This document shows, in pieces, positions 40,617 through 48,591 of a stretch of 64,000 nucleotides of DNA (its first letter is position 1; each line of letters begins with the position of its first letter). Source of the DNA: Rhizobium terricola (lineage in GTDB: Bacteria > Pseudomonadota > Alphaproteobacteria > Rhizobiales > Rhizobiaceae); NCBI RefSeq assembly GCF_012927355.1, contig NZ_JABBGK010000009.1:1-64000 (forward strand), written 5' to 3'. Under the pieces are notes generated by a model, which did no database searches, had not been told where the DNA came from, and worked only from the letters and a program-made list of their open reading frames with translations. The position numbers were made by a program, and so were the translations under genes.

Positions 40617-40728
40617 GGTTCCGTGTTGTCCCTCGGAACCGCCGCGCCGCGGCCTGTCTGCCTGTCCCACAGGAAACTTCGGCCCTTAGCCGAGCCGCGA
40701 GGAAGCCATCTCCTCGCGGCTTTTTTTT
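40617..40728 (+). ncRNA. Predicted small RNA (hairpin series with terminator)
   Basis: Four perfect stems follow each other: GGTTCCG/CGGAACC (40617-40640), CCTGT/ACAGG (40661-40673), TCGGC/GCCGA (40679-40693) and GCCGCGAGGA/TCCTCGCGGC (40694-40720), the last followed by eight T (40721-40728), a textbook terminator. The RNA could instead be the 3' end of the DUF5330 transcript, whose stop is 86 bases upstream. No open frame of coding character is visible. Family unknown. Confidence 0.45.
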
Positions 40729-40910
40729 CGTCCACAGCGGCAGTTCAAATAGGCGCGCGGATCGCGTTCAACGTCAGCGGCGAAAACTGAAGCGCCGTGA
40801 ATGCGCTATCTCTCTGTTTTTACGTAATTCCGGACGCAAAACCGCTTCACACTTCTGCTGGAATTACTCTATATCGGGCTTCTCGAAACCGGAACGAATG
40901 CACGCGCCCC

Positions 40911-41327
40911 ATGACGACACTCGAGCAGATGACCGAAGACTTCGCCTTCCTGGACGACTGGGAAGACCGGATGCGCTACGTCATGGAACTGGGCAAGGCA
41001 TTGCCGGACCTGCCGGACGCCGACAAGACGGCCGAGAACAAGGTCAAGGGCTGCGCCAGCCAGGTCTGGCTCACCACCCGGCCGCATGAGGGCGCGGATC
41101 CGGTGATCGACCTTGCGGGTGATTCGGACGCGCATATCGTGCGCGGGCTGGTCGCCATCGTGCTTGCTGCCTATTCCGGCAAACGGGCCTCGGACATCGT
41201 CGCCTTCGACGCGATCGACCTTTTCGGCCGGCTCGGCCTCATCGAACATCTGTCGGCCCAGCGCGCCAACGGCCTGCGCTCGATGATCCAGCGCATCCGC
41301 GAGGAAGCCGCGCGGCATCTGGTCTGA
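40911..41327 (+). CDS. sufE: Cysteine desulfuration protein SufE
   Basis: The 138-residue protein receives persulfide sulfur from the cysteine desulfurase SufS for iron-sulfur cluster assembly. The catalytic cysteine is in ENKVKGCASQVWL (about residue 47), and the flanking WEDRMRYVMELGKALPDLP and AIDLFGRLGLIEHLSAQRANGLRSM match the family. The ATG at 40911 (MTTLEQMTEDFAFLDDW) fits the family N-terminus. It is not linked to a suf operon here, which is common in rhizobia. No unusual features. Confidence 0.96.
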   Translation: MTTLEQMTEDFAFLDDWEDRMRYVMELGKALPDLPDADKTAENKVKGCASQVWLTTRPHEGADPVIDLAGDSDAHIVRGLVAIVLAAYSGKRASDIVAFDAIDLFGRLGLIEHLSAQRANGLRSMIQRIREEAARHLV

Positions 41328-41356
41328 GCGACGGCGCTCTCGGCGATCTCCCGTGG

Positions 41357-42169
41357 TCAGCCGATTTCCGGCCGATAGCCCTCAGAACCCCAGGCGTGGC
41401 GGCGGCGGGTAACCGGCGGCGGCGGGGCATAGTGGCGGGCAAGCGCCAGAAGTGCGGTGCGCAGCATCAGCTTGGCCGAGCGCGCCGGCCACTGGCGTTC
41501 ACGCTCCACCGTCTCCAATCCCTTCATGAAACAGCAGATGTCGAGGGCGACACCGGAAAGCTCGGGACCGAGCGCCTCGATCGCCGCGGTAACACGCATC
41601 CGTGCACCGAGCGCGGCGTCGCCGAGGATGACGGCCGCGGGGGCGGCCCCCGGCACGCGGCTCGACAGGCGAGGCTCCCAGGTGGCGGTGATGCGCGGCT
41701 GGAGGCCGCCCCGCTCGAAATCGGCGGCAAGGCGTTCGCCGGCGGCAAATGCCTCTTCCGACAGCCAGGGGCGCCCTTCCCGGTCTTTCAGCCGCGACAG
41801 GGCGGAGAGCGGCGATTCGGCCAGGTTGCGGCGGACGGCGTGGCGGATGCCGTCCTCGACGAGCACGGCGTCCGTCGTGTCGCGATGCTGCTCGGCAAAG
41901 GCTTCTTCCTGGGGCTCGGCGAGGGCGCGCCGCAGATAGGTGGCCGTTCCCTCGCTGGCGCTGAGAGCCGTGCCGTCACGCCGCAACAGGCCATCGGCGA
42001 CGGCGCGGCGCAGGACCGCGGCCGGAACGTCCTTCAGGACACCCGCGGCGCCCTCCAGGCAGACCAGCGCCCCGGTGCCGGGCCGGACGGAGAGCGGGCC
42101 GCCGAGGGCGAGCCGCAGCAGCCGGAGCAGGATGCGGCGCTCAGCGGGGGCAAGCGCGGGCGCGGTCAT
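41357..42169 (-). CDS. DUF6456 domain protein
   Basis: The 270-residue protein has a C-terminal DUF6456-like helical region (ESPLSALSRLKDREGRPWLSEEAFAAGERLAADFERGGL ... DICCFMKGLETVERERQWPARSAKLMLRTALLALARHY) and an N-terminal helical domain. Nothing catalytic is visible. Its start overlaps the stop of the DnaA-domain-IV-like gene by four bases, so the two are a translationally coupled pair. Together they look like DNA-binding or replication/regulatory proteins, but the role is unknown. Confidence 0.88.
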   Translation of the reverse strand: MTAPALAPAERRILLRLLRLALGGPLSVRPGTGALVCLEGAAGVLKDVPAAVLRRAVADGLLRRDGTALSASEGTATYLRRALAEPQEEAFAEQHRDTTDAVLVEDGIRHAVRRNLAESPLSALSRLKDREGRPWLSEEAFAAGERLAADFERGGLQPRITATWEPRLSSRVPGAAPAAVILGDAALGARMRVTAAIEALGPELSGVALDICCFMKGLETVERERQWPARSAKLMLRTALLALARHYAPPPPVTRRRHAWGSEGYRPEIG

Positions 42170-42579
42170 TGCGTCCTCCCGGCCAGCATGCAGACCGCAT
42201 CGGCCATGCGCTCGATGCTGCAGACGAAGGCGTCGAAGCCGGCGTCATCGCGCCGGTCCTCGACGACGTGGCAGGCGTGGCTGACCGTCGTGCGGTCGAC
42301 GCCGAAGGCGAGCGCCACCTCGCCATAGGGCATGGAGAGCGCGACATGGCAGACATACATGGAGATCTGGCGCAGATGGCAGGTGGCCCGCCGGCGGTCG
42401 CTCCGCAGCTTGTCTCCAGTGCCAGAGACGGCGAGCAGTTCGGCGGTGAGCTGGCGCACCACCATGCAGACGAGGCGGCGTTCACTCAGACCCGGCGACG
42501 GCTCCGCCGGCACAAGAGCATCTGCCGCGGACACAGAGCCGCAGACGGCAAGCAAAGCGCTGGTTGGTTCGATCGGCAT
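42166..42579 (-). CDS. Stand-alone DnaA domain IV-like DNA-binding protein
   Basis: The 137-residue protein consists of an N-terminal helical part and a C-terminal domain with the DnaA domain IV pattern: LRQISMYVCHVALSMPYGEVALAFGVDRTTVSHACHVVEDRRDD. In DnaA this helix-turn-helix binds the DnaA box. There is no AAA+ ATPase part. It may bind DnaA-like sites and compete with or modulate initiation, or act as a plain transcription factor. The ATG at 42579 follows GGGAG. It is paired with DUF6456 in an overlapping operon. Confidence 0.88.
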   Translation of the reverse strand: MPIEPTSALLAVCGSVSAADALVPAEPSPGLSERRLVCMVVRQLTAELLAVSGTGDKLRSDRRRATCHLRQISMYVCHVALSMPYGEVALAFGVDRTTVSHACHVVEDRRDDAGFDAFVCSIERMADAVCMLAGRTQ

Positions 42580-42989
42580 ATGGCAACTCCCGTTTGATAG
42601 GAATTAATTCATACACCCTATTTGAAGCATGGGAATTTTGAGAAGCGAGAAATTTCTTAATTTTCTCGGCATCCACAGCGTTTGCGGCGAAACACGTTGG
42701 TGATGTTTGGGATTTACTTCCTTTCGAAGGCTCGAACCACGACCTCGGCGATCACTTCAACGCCTGAACCAGCCGTTCTCCAGCCGGCGAACCTGACGGT
42801 GTTCGTCGAGGTCATCATGGGGCCGGTGCGTTCCATGGCCGATTGCCTTCGAGTCGAACCGCCGACCGCAGGACATAATTTCGCACGACTTGTCATCGCA
42901 CTTGATCGCGGCCGCTTGGACCGGGTGATGCACCGCGCAAGCGGCGCGCATCGCCAGGCATGCCGGGCAAGGCCCGCAGAAGGAGAAGC
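42580..42989. other. Intergenic region, no gene seen
   Basis: The AT-rich part (42600-42670) is likely the promoter of the DnaA-domain gene. From 42690 to 42980 an open frame without ribosome site or coding character is present on each strand; I regard neither as real. No terminator or repeat of the window's families is seen. Confidence 0.4.
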
Positions 42990-43727
42990 ATGAAGAAAGG
43001 TCTGGCTCGAGGCGGCAGATACGGTCTGGCCGCATTGGCAATGCTGGCCGTGGCCGTCACGGCGGCCACGTCTTATGCCTATCCCGCGCTCGCCGCGACC
43101 GCCTGCCCGACTTGCTACGGACTGGAGCGCGTGGCCGCCGGGCTCTTGGTCGATCCCGACATGACGCCGGCGATCCGGGAGCAGATCAAGGCCGACATTT
43201 CGACCTCGCGGGCCGTTGTCGGCGGGTTCTTCGGGGCCTTTGCGGGGCATCCGACCGTCATAGCCTGTTCCAGCGAGGATTGCGACCGGCGCCTTGGTGG
43301 AAGGGGCGCCCGCGCCATGGCCTATTCCACGCCCTTTGGAACCATCATCCGGCTTTCGCCCCGCGGCCTCAACGCCGTCATCATCACCCACGAATTCTCC
43401 CATGTGGAGTTGCATCGGCGTGTCGGCGTGTGGAAGATCATGTCATCGGCGCTGCCGGCCTGGTTCGACGAGGGCGTTGCCGTGATCGTTTCCAATGACG
43501 GGCGATACCTCAGACAGAACGCGTCGGGGCCCGATCGCTGCGTTCGCGACAGCGGCAAGCCGCTTCCAGACAGCGGCTACCAATGGGCGCCCTTGTCCGG
43601 CAAGGACCCGATGATCTATGCCGATGCCGCGTGCCGGGTTCTGCACTGGATGGACGCCCATGGCGGCCAGGCCGGGTTGCTCACGATGATCGACACCCTT
43701 GCCGCGGGACAGGATTTCCAGCCCTGA
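42990..43727 (+). CDS. Exported zinc metalloprotease-like protein (HEFSH)
   Basis: The 245-residue protein starts at 42990 (AGGAG upstream) with a signal peptide or anchor (residues 12-35). The zinc motif HEFSH is at 134-138 and the third ligand is probably Glu161 in WFDEGVAV, the HExxH...E arrangement of gluzincins. Two early cysteines (ACPTC) and ACSSEDCDR may form disulfides. It lacks the large domains of M1 peptidases, so it is a compact enzyme of uncertain substrate, located in the periplasm or anchored at the inner membrane. No neighbours point to its role. Confidence 0.85.
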   Translation: MKKGLARGGRYGLAALAMLAVAVTAATSYAYPALAATACPTCYGLERVAAGLLVDPDMTPAIREQIKADISTSRAVVGGFFGAFAGHPTVIACSSEDCDRRLGGRGARAMAYSTPFGTIIRLSPRGLNAVIITHEFSHVELHRRVGVWKIMSSALPAWFDEGVAVIVSNDGRYLRQNASGPDRCVRDSGKPLPDSGYQWAPLSGKDPMIYADAACRVLHWMDAHGGQAGLLTMIDTLAAGQDFQP

Positions 43728-43818
43728 GACCACCCGCCACTGGGTCGGATGGCCGGCCTCTCGGGTGAACACCGTGCCGGCAACCCGACCGGCATCGCCA
43801 GCCCGCCCGAAACCGCGC

Positions 43819-43849
43819 AACAAAAAACCGGGCCGCGAGGCCCGGTTTC
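43819..43849 (-). terminator. Rho-independent terminator of mucR
   Basis: On the minus strand AAACCGGGCC pairs with GGCCCGGTTT around a four-base loop and is followed by further T residues (GGTTTTTTGTTG). It lies 48 bases after the mucR stop and also sits about 100 bases after the convergent metalloprotease gene, for which it could serve in the other direction. Confidence 0.8.
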
Positions 43850-43896
43850 GAACGTTCCGGCGGTCGCGGCGGCTGACGCCGGCGACCGGGATCCGG

Positions 43897-44325
43897 TCAC
43901 TTGCCGCGCTTGCGGCGCTGGCCGAGGCCCATTTCCTTGGCGAGGCGCGAGCGCGCTTCGGCATAGGCCGGGGCCACCATCGGGTAGTCGACCGGCAGAT
44001 CCCACTTTTCGCGGTATTCTTCCGGGCCGAGACTGTGGTGGGTCATCAGGTGACGCTTCAGCGACTTGAAGGCGCCGCCGCATTCGAGGCAGATGATCTG
44101 GTCGTCCTGGACCGACTTGCGCACCGCGACAGCCGGTTTCTGCTTTTCGATGACCGAAACGGTCGGGGCTGGGGTTGCCGTATTGCTCAATGCCGAATGC
44201 ACATCGGCAATCAGATTGGCGAGGTCACCAACGGGTACCACATGATGGCTCACATAGGCCGCCACGATGTCTGCGGTCAGTTCCACCAGCAGATCATGGC
44301 TCTGGCCATGCGCGTTCTCTGTCAT
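43897..44325 (-). CDS. mucR: Ros/MucR-family zinc-finger regulator
   Basis: The 142-residue DNA-binding protein has the prokaryotic zinc finger C-x2-C-x9-H-x3-H seen in ICLECGGAFKSLKRHLMTHH, followed by the LGPEEYREKWDLPVDYPMVAP block and a basic tail ending RRKRGK. MucR/Ros binds AT-rich DNA, controls exopolysaccharide and motility genes and usually represses itself. The start at 44325 (MTENAHGQ) has AGGAG; an upstream ATG gives a 160-residue version without support. The AT-rich stretch 44500-44700 upstream is a likely site of autoregulation. Confidence 0.96.
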   Translation of the reverse strand: MTENAHGQSHDLLVELTADIVAAYVSHHVVPVGDLANLIADVHSALSNTATPAPTVSVIEKQKPAVAVRKSVQDDQIICLECGGAFKSLKRHLMTHHSLGPEEYREKWDLPVDYPMVAPAYAEARSRLAKEMGLGQRRKRGK

Positions 44326-44797
44326 TTCGACACTCCTGTTCAACAGTCCTTGCCAGGCACCGGCATCTTCGCGCGGCACCGCTCGTCAAGCCCTGGAAAA
44401 AGGCCAAATGCGCTCCGCCTCGTCGTCGCCGACATGGAATCCACCCCTAGATCCCGGCAGAACGCACCGAAACTTGTTCCGTCAGATCCTGATTTACAGG
44501 CTGTCTTCCCTGTCAATCGCCGGTCCGACACAGCACTTGCGAATACAAGTATCGGCTCAGAGATTGAAGCAACCGCGTGAGAAGCCAGATTTTTCAAGAT
44601 CAGTGCTCAGCTAACTCGATTAGCACCATTCGGCCAAAAGTCCACTTAATATTTTTCACCAAATATGGGGTGACGGCGGCAAAACTTGTTTGCCTAATGC
44701 GAACAATTCTCACAATGCACCTACAAAAAAGCAGGAATTGCGCCAGAATCCGACGCTTGCTTCGGCAATGTACTTTAACCGTCAACTATCCGGCAGA
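44326..44797. other. AT-rich intergenic region upstream of mucR
   Basis: Contains the mucR promoter and the end of the Mrp operon. 44500-44720 is noticeably AT-rich with many T-A steps, the kind of DNA MucR binds. No terminator for mnhG is visible. No gene is supported here. Confidence 0.4.
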
Positions 44798-45136
44798 CTA
44801 TCCTTCACTGTCCTTCAGGTCATCCACGACCGAGATCGAGGACAGGCGATAGCCGACCTGATGGGCCGCCTTGGCCAGCAGATGGGCGGACACCGGCGCA
44901 GTGAGGACGAAGAAGAAAAAGCCGGCGAGCGCGCGGCTGAAGATCGCCAGATCCGCGGCATGGAAGCCGACCGCGAGCAGAATGAGCCCGGAGCCGACCG
45001 TGCCGGCCTTCGAGGCGGCATGCATGCGGGTGTAGAGATCGGGCAGCCGGTTGATCCCGATTGCGGCAACGAGCGCAAAAAGCGCGCCGCCGACGATCAG
45101 AATGGCGGTGAAAAGGGCCACGGCATAAGCGATCAT
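44798..45136 (-). CDS. mnhG: Na+/H+ antiporter subunit G (Mrp/Mnh)
   Basis: The 112-residue subunit has three membrane helices (AVALFTAILIVGGALFALVA, TVGSGLILLAVGFHAA, ALAGFFFFVLTAPVSAHLLA) and the family segment GINRLPDLYTRMHAASKAGT. It is the last gene of the mnhABCDEFG operon, overlapping mnhF by four bases. The Mrp complex exchanges cytoplasmic Na+ (or K+) for H+ and supports pH and salt tolerance; subunit G is a small required component. Confidence 0.96.
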   Translation of the reverse strand: MIAYAVALFTAILIVGGALFALVAAIGINRLPDLYTRMHAASKAGTVGSGLILLAVGFHAADLAIFSRALAGFFFFVLTAPVSAHLLAKAAHQVGYRLSSISVVDDLKDSEG

Positions 45137-45507
45137 CGGCGCCCTCCCCTGTGCCCCCTGGTTCGGGCATTGTGTCTTTGCATGTCCCTGCCCAGCACCG
45201 AACCATCCTCGTTCGGACGCTCGCCCCCGATTCCCCGCGCCAGGATGAAGCGGGCGAAGGCGATCGTCGCCAGGAAGCCGACGAGGCCGAGCGCAATCGC
45301 GATGTCGATGTAGAGCGTGTAGCCGGTGCGGATGGCAATGACGCCGATGAAGCCGATGGCAATGCCGACCAGCATGTCGAGCGCCAGCACCCGGTCGGGC
45401 AGCGTCGGCCCCTTCACCACGCGGTAGACCGTGGCGAGGAAGGCGATGCCGAGGATCACCAAGGCAGCATGGCAGGCGACCTGGATGATGGTTTCGGGTC
45501 CGCTCAT
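45133..45507 (-). CDS. mnhF: Na+/H+ antiporter subunit F (Mrp/Mnh)
   Basis: A 124-residue protein with three membrane helices and the family sequence GPTLPDRVLALDMLVGIAIG, which includes the conserved PDR-ALD stretch. The C-terminal 30 residues (EDGSVLGRDMQRHNARTRGH...) are a basic cytosolic extension longer than in most F subunits. Start overlaps mnhE's stop by four bases, and its stop overlaps mnhG's start. Confidence 0.96.
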   Translation of the reverse strand: MSGPETIIQVACHAALVILGIAFLATVYRVVKGPTLPDRVLALDMLVGIAIGFIGVIAIRTGYTLYIDIAIALGLVGFLATIAFARFILARGIGGERPNEDGSVLGRDMQRHNARTRGHRGGRR

Positions 45508-45977
45508 TCGAAGGCCTCCCGGATCTTGCGCTCGAAGCCCTCGGCGATGTCGCGGCGGGCACCCGCCAGGTCGGAGCAATCGATGGCATGCACGTAGAGC
45601 GTCTTCCTGTCATCGGAGACGTCGACCGAAAGCGTGCCCGGGGTGAGCGTGATGAGGTTGGCGAGCAGGGTGATCTCGAAATCGCGGGTGACGGTCAGTG
45701 GATAGGCGAAGATCCCCGGCTTGATCTCGAGCTTCGGGCTCACCACCATGAGGGCGACTTTCCAGGCCGACTTCGCCAGTTCGACGAAGAACAGCCAGGC
45801 AAGCGAGGCGATCTTCAGCACGCGGCGAATATAGCCGGTGCCGTTGATCTGCTCGCGGATCAGGCCCAGTGTCAGGGTCGAGAGCAGGAAACCGAAGATC
45901 AGGTTGTGCAGCGAGGCGCTGCCGGTGACGGCGGCCCAGACGATCGCCATCAGGAGATTGATCGCATAAAGGATCAT
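45504..45977 (-). CDS. mnhE: Na+/H+ antiporter subunit E (Mrp/Mnh)
   Basis: A 157-residue subunit with two or three N-terminal membrane helices (AINLLMAIVWAAV, NLIFGFLLSTLTLGLI, ILKIASLAWLFFVEL) and a soluble C-terminal domain with NLITLTPGTLSVDVSDDRKTLYVHAID, the conserved E-subunit block. Overlaps mnhD and mnhF by four bases each. It is required for assembly of the complex in characterised Mrp systems. Confidence 0.96.
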   Translation of the reverse strand: MILYAINLLMAIVWAAVTGSASLHNLIFGFLLSTLTLGLIREQINGTGYIRRVLKIASLAWLFFVELAKSAWKVALMVVSPKLEIKPGIFAYPLTVTRDFEITLLANLITLTPGTLSVDVSDDRKTLYVHAIDCSDLAGARRDIAEGFERKIREAFE

Positions 45978-47542
45978 GGCCGGCCTCCATTCGGGAAGAC
46001 GGAATGGTAGTAGGCGGTCGGATCGGCAAGACCGGTCGCCGCCTGCTGGCTGAGATCGACCAGCGCCTCGGGGAAAAAGCCGAACCAGACGATCAGCACC
46101 GTCAGGGCGACGATCGGCAGCATGGCGGCAGGGCTGGAGCGATCGACAGTCACGGCTGCGGCCGAACTCCCGCCCTCGCCCGCCGCCGGGCGCCAGTAGG
46201 CGAGCAGGAAGAGCCGGCCGAAGGCGATTGTGGTCAGGAAGCCCGACAGAAGGATCGCGCCGGCCAGCCACCAGGCGCCGATGTCGAGCGAGGCCTTGAC
46301 CAGCATGGCCTTGGGCCAGAAGCCGGAAAAGGGCGGCAGGCCGGAGCCGGCGAGGAAGAGCGCAAGCGACAGGCCCGAGAACCAGGGCGCTGCGGCCCAG
46401 AGGCCCGCGACCTCATGCAGCCGATAGGAACCGGCGCGGCGCGCCACCTCGCCCGAGACCAGATAAAGCGCCGTCATCAGCAGGATCGAATGCAGGGCGT
46501 AGAAGATCGCCGCGGAAAGGCCGGCAATGCCGGCGATCGCGACACCGGCCAGCATGGAGCCGATGCCGGAGACGACGACGAAGCCGAGGAAGCGGCGAAT
46601 GTCGGACTGGGCAAGCGCGCCCATGGCGCCGAGCACCATGGTGAGCGCGGCCGCGACCGCGATGACGAGGCTCAGGGCCTCGCGCTCGACCGGCAGCAGC
46701 ATGACCATGGTCCTCAGCAGCGCATAGACGCCGACCTTGGTCAAAAGTCCGGCAAACAGGGCGGACACCACGACACGGGGCGTGTGGTAGGAGGCGGGCA
46801 GCCAGAAATTGACCGGGAAGGCCGCCGCCTTCATGCCGAAGGCCAGCAGGAACAGCGCGGCAAGCGTCATCAGCGGCGCCGTCTCGCGCAGGTCCCCGGC
46901 CTTCGTCGCGATGTCGGCCATGTTGAGCGTGCCGAAGATCGCATAGAGATAGCCGACCGAGATCAGGAAGAGCGTCGTGCCGATCAGGTTCAGCACCGCA
47001 TATTTCACGGCGCCGTCGATCTGCTCGCGCTCAGAGCCCAGCACCAGCAGGCCGAAGGAGGAGATCAGCAGGACCTCGAACCAGACATAGAGGTTGAAGA
47101 TGTCGCCGGTCAGGAAGGCGCCGGATACGCCGGCCATCATCACCATCAGGAAGGGATAGAAACCGTAGCGCCGGCCGCTCGCATCAATGTCCCGAAGGGC
47201 GTAGATGGCGCCGGCAAGGGCGGCAAGGGCGGCCGTCAGCGCCAGCAGCGCGCCGGTGAGGTCGACGGTGAAGGCAATGCCGAAGGGCGGCAGCCAGCGG
47301 CCCATCATCATGGTGACGGGACCGGCCGCGATCACGCGGCCGACCAGTAGCAGATCGACGAGGACCATGACCGCAAGGCCGATGATCGCGATGAGCGGAT
47401 GAAGGCGCGTCGAATAGCGCAGCATCATCAGCAGCGCGCCGCAGCCCAGCCCGATCGCGACCGGCAGGATGGTCAGCCATTCGGCGCCGGTCGGCTCCAT
47501 GACGAGGGCATGGGAGAGATCGACGGGGGTCGACGAGGCCAC
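45974..47542 (-). CDS. mnhD: Na+/H+ antiporter subunit D (Mrp/Mnh)
   Basis: A large proton-translocating subunit related to complex I NuoL/M/N, 522 residues and about fourteen helices. Key stretches: MAGVSGAFLTGDIFNLYVWFEVLLISSF (with the conserved Glu), AFGMKAAAFPVNFWLP (with the conserved Lys), and LVVSGIGSMLAG-like repeats. The start is a GTG at 47542 without a ribosome site, only eight bases from an inserted repeat element (47551-47733); an ATG at 47500 could be the real start. Elsewhere this start normally overlaps the mnhC stop, so the insertion has changed its translation signals. Confidence 0.95.
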   Translation of the reverse strand: MASSTPVDLSHALVMEPTGAEWLTILPVAIGLGCGALLMMLRYSTRLHPLIAIIGLAVMVLVDLLLVGRVIAAGPVTMMMGRWLPPFGIAFTVDLTGALLALTAALAALAGAIYALRDIDASGRRYGFYPFLMVMMAGVSGAFLTGDIFNLYVWFEVLLISSFGLLVLGSEREQIDGAVKYAVLNLIGTTLFLISVGYLYAIFGTLNMADIATKAGDLRETAPLMTLAALFLLAFGMKAAAFPVNFWLPASYHTPRVVVSALFAGLLTKVGVYALLRTMVMLLPVEREALSLVIAVAAALTMVLGAMGALAQSDIRRFLGFVVVSGIGSMLAGVAIAGIAGLSAAIFYALHSILLMTALYLVSGEVARRAGSYRLHEVAGLWAAAPWFSGLSLALFLAGSGLPPFSGFWPKAMLVKASLDIGAWWLAGAILLSGFLTTIAFGRLFLLAYWRPAAGEGGSSAAAVTVDRSSPAAMLPIVALTVLIVWFGFFPEALVDLSQQAATGLADPTAYYHSVFPNGGRP

Positions 47543-47550
47543 TAGTTGAT

Positions 47551-47733
47551 ACCCCCCTCTGCCCTGCCGGGCATCTCCCCCTCAAGGGGGGAGATCTCCA
47601 GGACGCGCCCACGCCACGATTTCCGAAACGGCAGGACTGAAGGTCTGGCCCCACGAGTGTTCCGCGGCACGGCGGCAGCCACGGTCCGATCTCCCCCCTT
47701 GAGGGGGAGATGGCCGGCAGGCCAGAGGGGGGT
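47551..47733. repeat. MITE-like element inside the Mrp operon (family A)
   Basis: A 183-bp element begins ACCCCCCTCTGCCCTGCCGG and ends with the near-complement CCGGCAGGCCAGAGGGGGGT. The terminal inverted repeats extend about 46 bp, including CTCCCCCTCAAGGGGGGAGA-type inner palindromes. The core of about 90 bp has no open frame. It separates mnhC (stop 47795) from mnhD (start 47542), genes that are usually in contact. A target-site duplication is not obvious. The sibling copy is at 51721-51951. Confidence 0.85.
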
Positions 47734-47794
47734 GCCAACGCAACGGCGAACGGCGAAGTCAAAGGGCAATGTCGAAGGATCCGTCATCATGCGC

Positions 47795-48172
47795 TCAATA
47801 TCCCATCGGCGGCAGCGGTTCGGACTTCGGTTCGGCGACGCGCATGGCCGTCGTGTCGTCGGTGCCGAGGTCCTGATAGGCGCGGTAGGTGAGCACCAGC
47901 AGGAAGCAGAAGAAGGAGAAGGAAATCACGATCGCGGTCAGGATGAGGGCCTGCGGCAGCGGGTTGGCGGCGCCGGCGGCAAGGGTGTCGGCGCCTTTCG
48001 GGATGATCGGCGGCACCTCGCGCGTCAGGCGCCCGGCGGTGAAGAGCAGAAGGTTGACGGCATTGCCGAGCAGGGCGACGCCGAGCAGCACGCGGACGAT
48101 GTGTTTCGACATCATCAGATAGAGTGCGGCGGCAAAGAAGATGCCGACCAGGCCGGAGAACAGGACTTCCAT
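47795..48172 (-). CDS. mnhC: Na+/H+ antiporter subunit C (Mrp/Mnh)
   Basis: A 125-residue protein with three membrane helices, similar to NuoK: FSGLVGIFFAAALYLMMSKHIVRVLLGVALLGNAVNLLLF includes the conserved Glu-free helix pair, followed by DTLAAGAANPLPQALILTAIVISF. The start overlaps mnhB's stop by one base. Downstream, instead of contacting mnhD, there is a 252-base gap holding the inserted repeat element. Confidence 0.95.
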   Translation of the reverse strand: MEVLFSGLVGIFFAAALYLMMSKHIVRVLLGVALLGNAVNLLLFTAGRLTREVPPIIPKGADTLAAGAANPLPQALILTAIVISFSFFCFLLVLTYRAYQDLGTDDTTAMRVAEPKSEPLPPMGY

Positions 48173-48591
48173 CAGCCGTCGTCCCTTTCCTCGAGTGCCA
48201 GGGCGATCGAGGTGATCGCCCCGACCACGACCAGATAGACGCCGACGTCGAAGGACATCACGGTGGCGAGCGGAACCTCGACCCCGAAGATATGCGGATA
48301 GACCCAGAGGCCGGTCATGAAGGGAACCCCGAACACCGCCGAGAGAAGGCCGGAGAGCGTGGCGAGCAGCAGGCCGGCGCCCGCGATCGACATCGGGTGG
48401 AACCAGAGTGCCCGGCGAACCGCCTGAACGCCGAAGGCAATGCCAAAGATGGCGAAGCCGGAGGCGGCGATCAGCCCGCCGATGAAGCCACCGCCCGGTT
48501 CGTTGTGGCCGCGCAGCAGCACGAAGATCGAGAAGAGCAGCATCAGCGCGGTGATGAAGGGGGCGAAAGTGCGGAAGATGACCGTGTTCAT
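48172..48591 (-). CDS. mnhB: Na+/H+ antiporter subunit B (Mrp/Mnh)
   Basis: The 139-residue subunit has four membrane helices; TALMLLFSIFVLLRGHNEPGGGFIGGLIAASGFAIFG carries the conserved GH-x-PGGGF loop. It overlaps mnhA by four bases and mnhC by one. In some rhizobia A and B are fused; here they are separate genes. Confidence 0.96.
   Translation of the reverse strand: MNTVIFRTFAPFITALMLLFSIFVLLRGHNEPGGGFIGGLIAASGFAIFGIAFGVQAVRRALWFHPMSIAGAGLLLATLSGLLSAVFGVPFMTGLWVYPHIFGVEVPLATVMSFDVGVYLVVVGAITSIALALEERDDG

Noticed and set aside
42682..43041. Small genes on either strand between the DnaA-like gene and the metalloprotease
   Set aside because: Neither frame has a ribosome site, a domain or plausible composition.
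44577..44852. Small plus-strand gene overlapping the end of mnhG
   Set aside because: It overlaps mnhG by more than 50 bases in antisense, lacks a ribosome site and resembles translated AT-rich promoter DNA.
46004..47350. Long plus-strand open frame opposite mnhD
   Set aside because: Antisense shadow; the translation is Arg/Gly/Gln-rich with no fold-like pattern.
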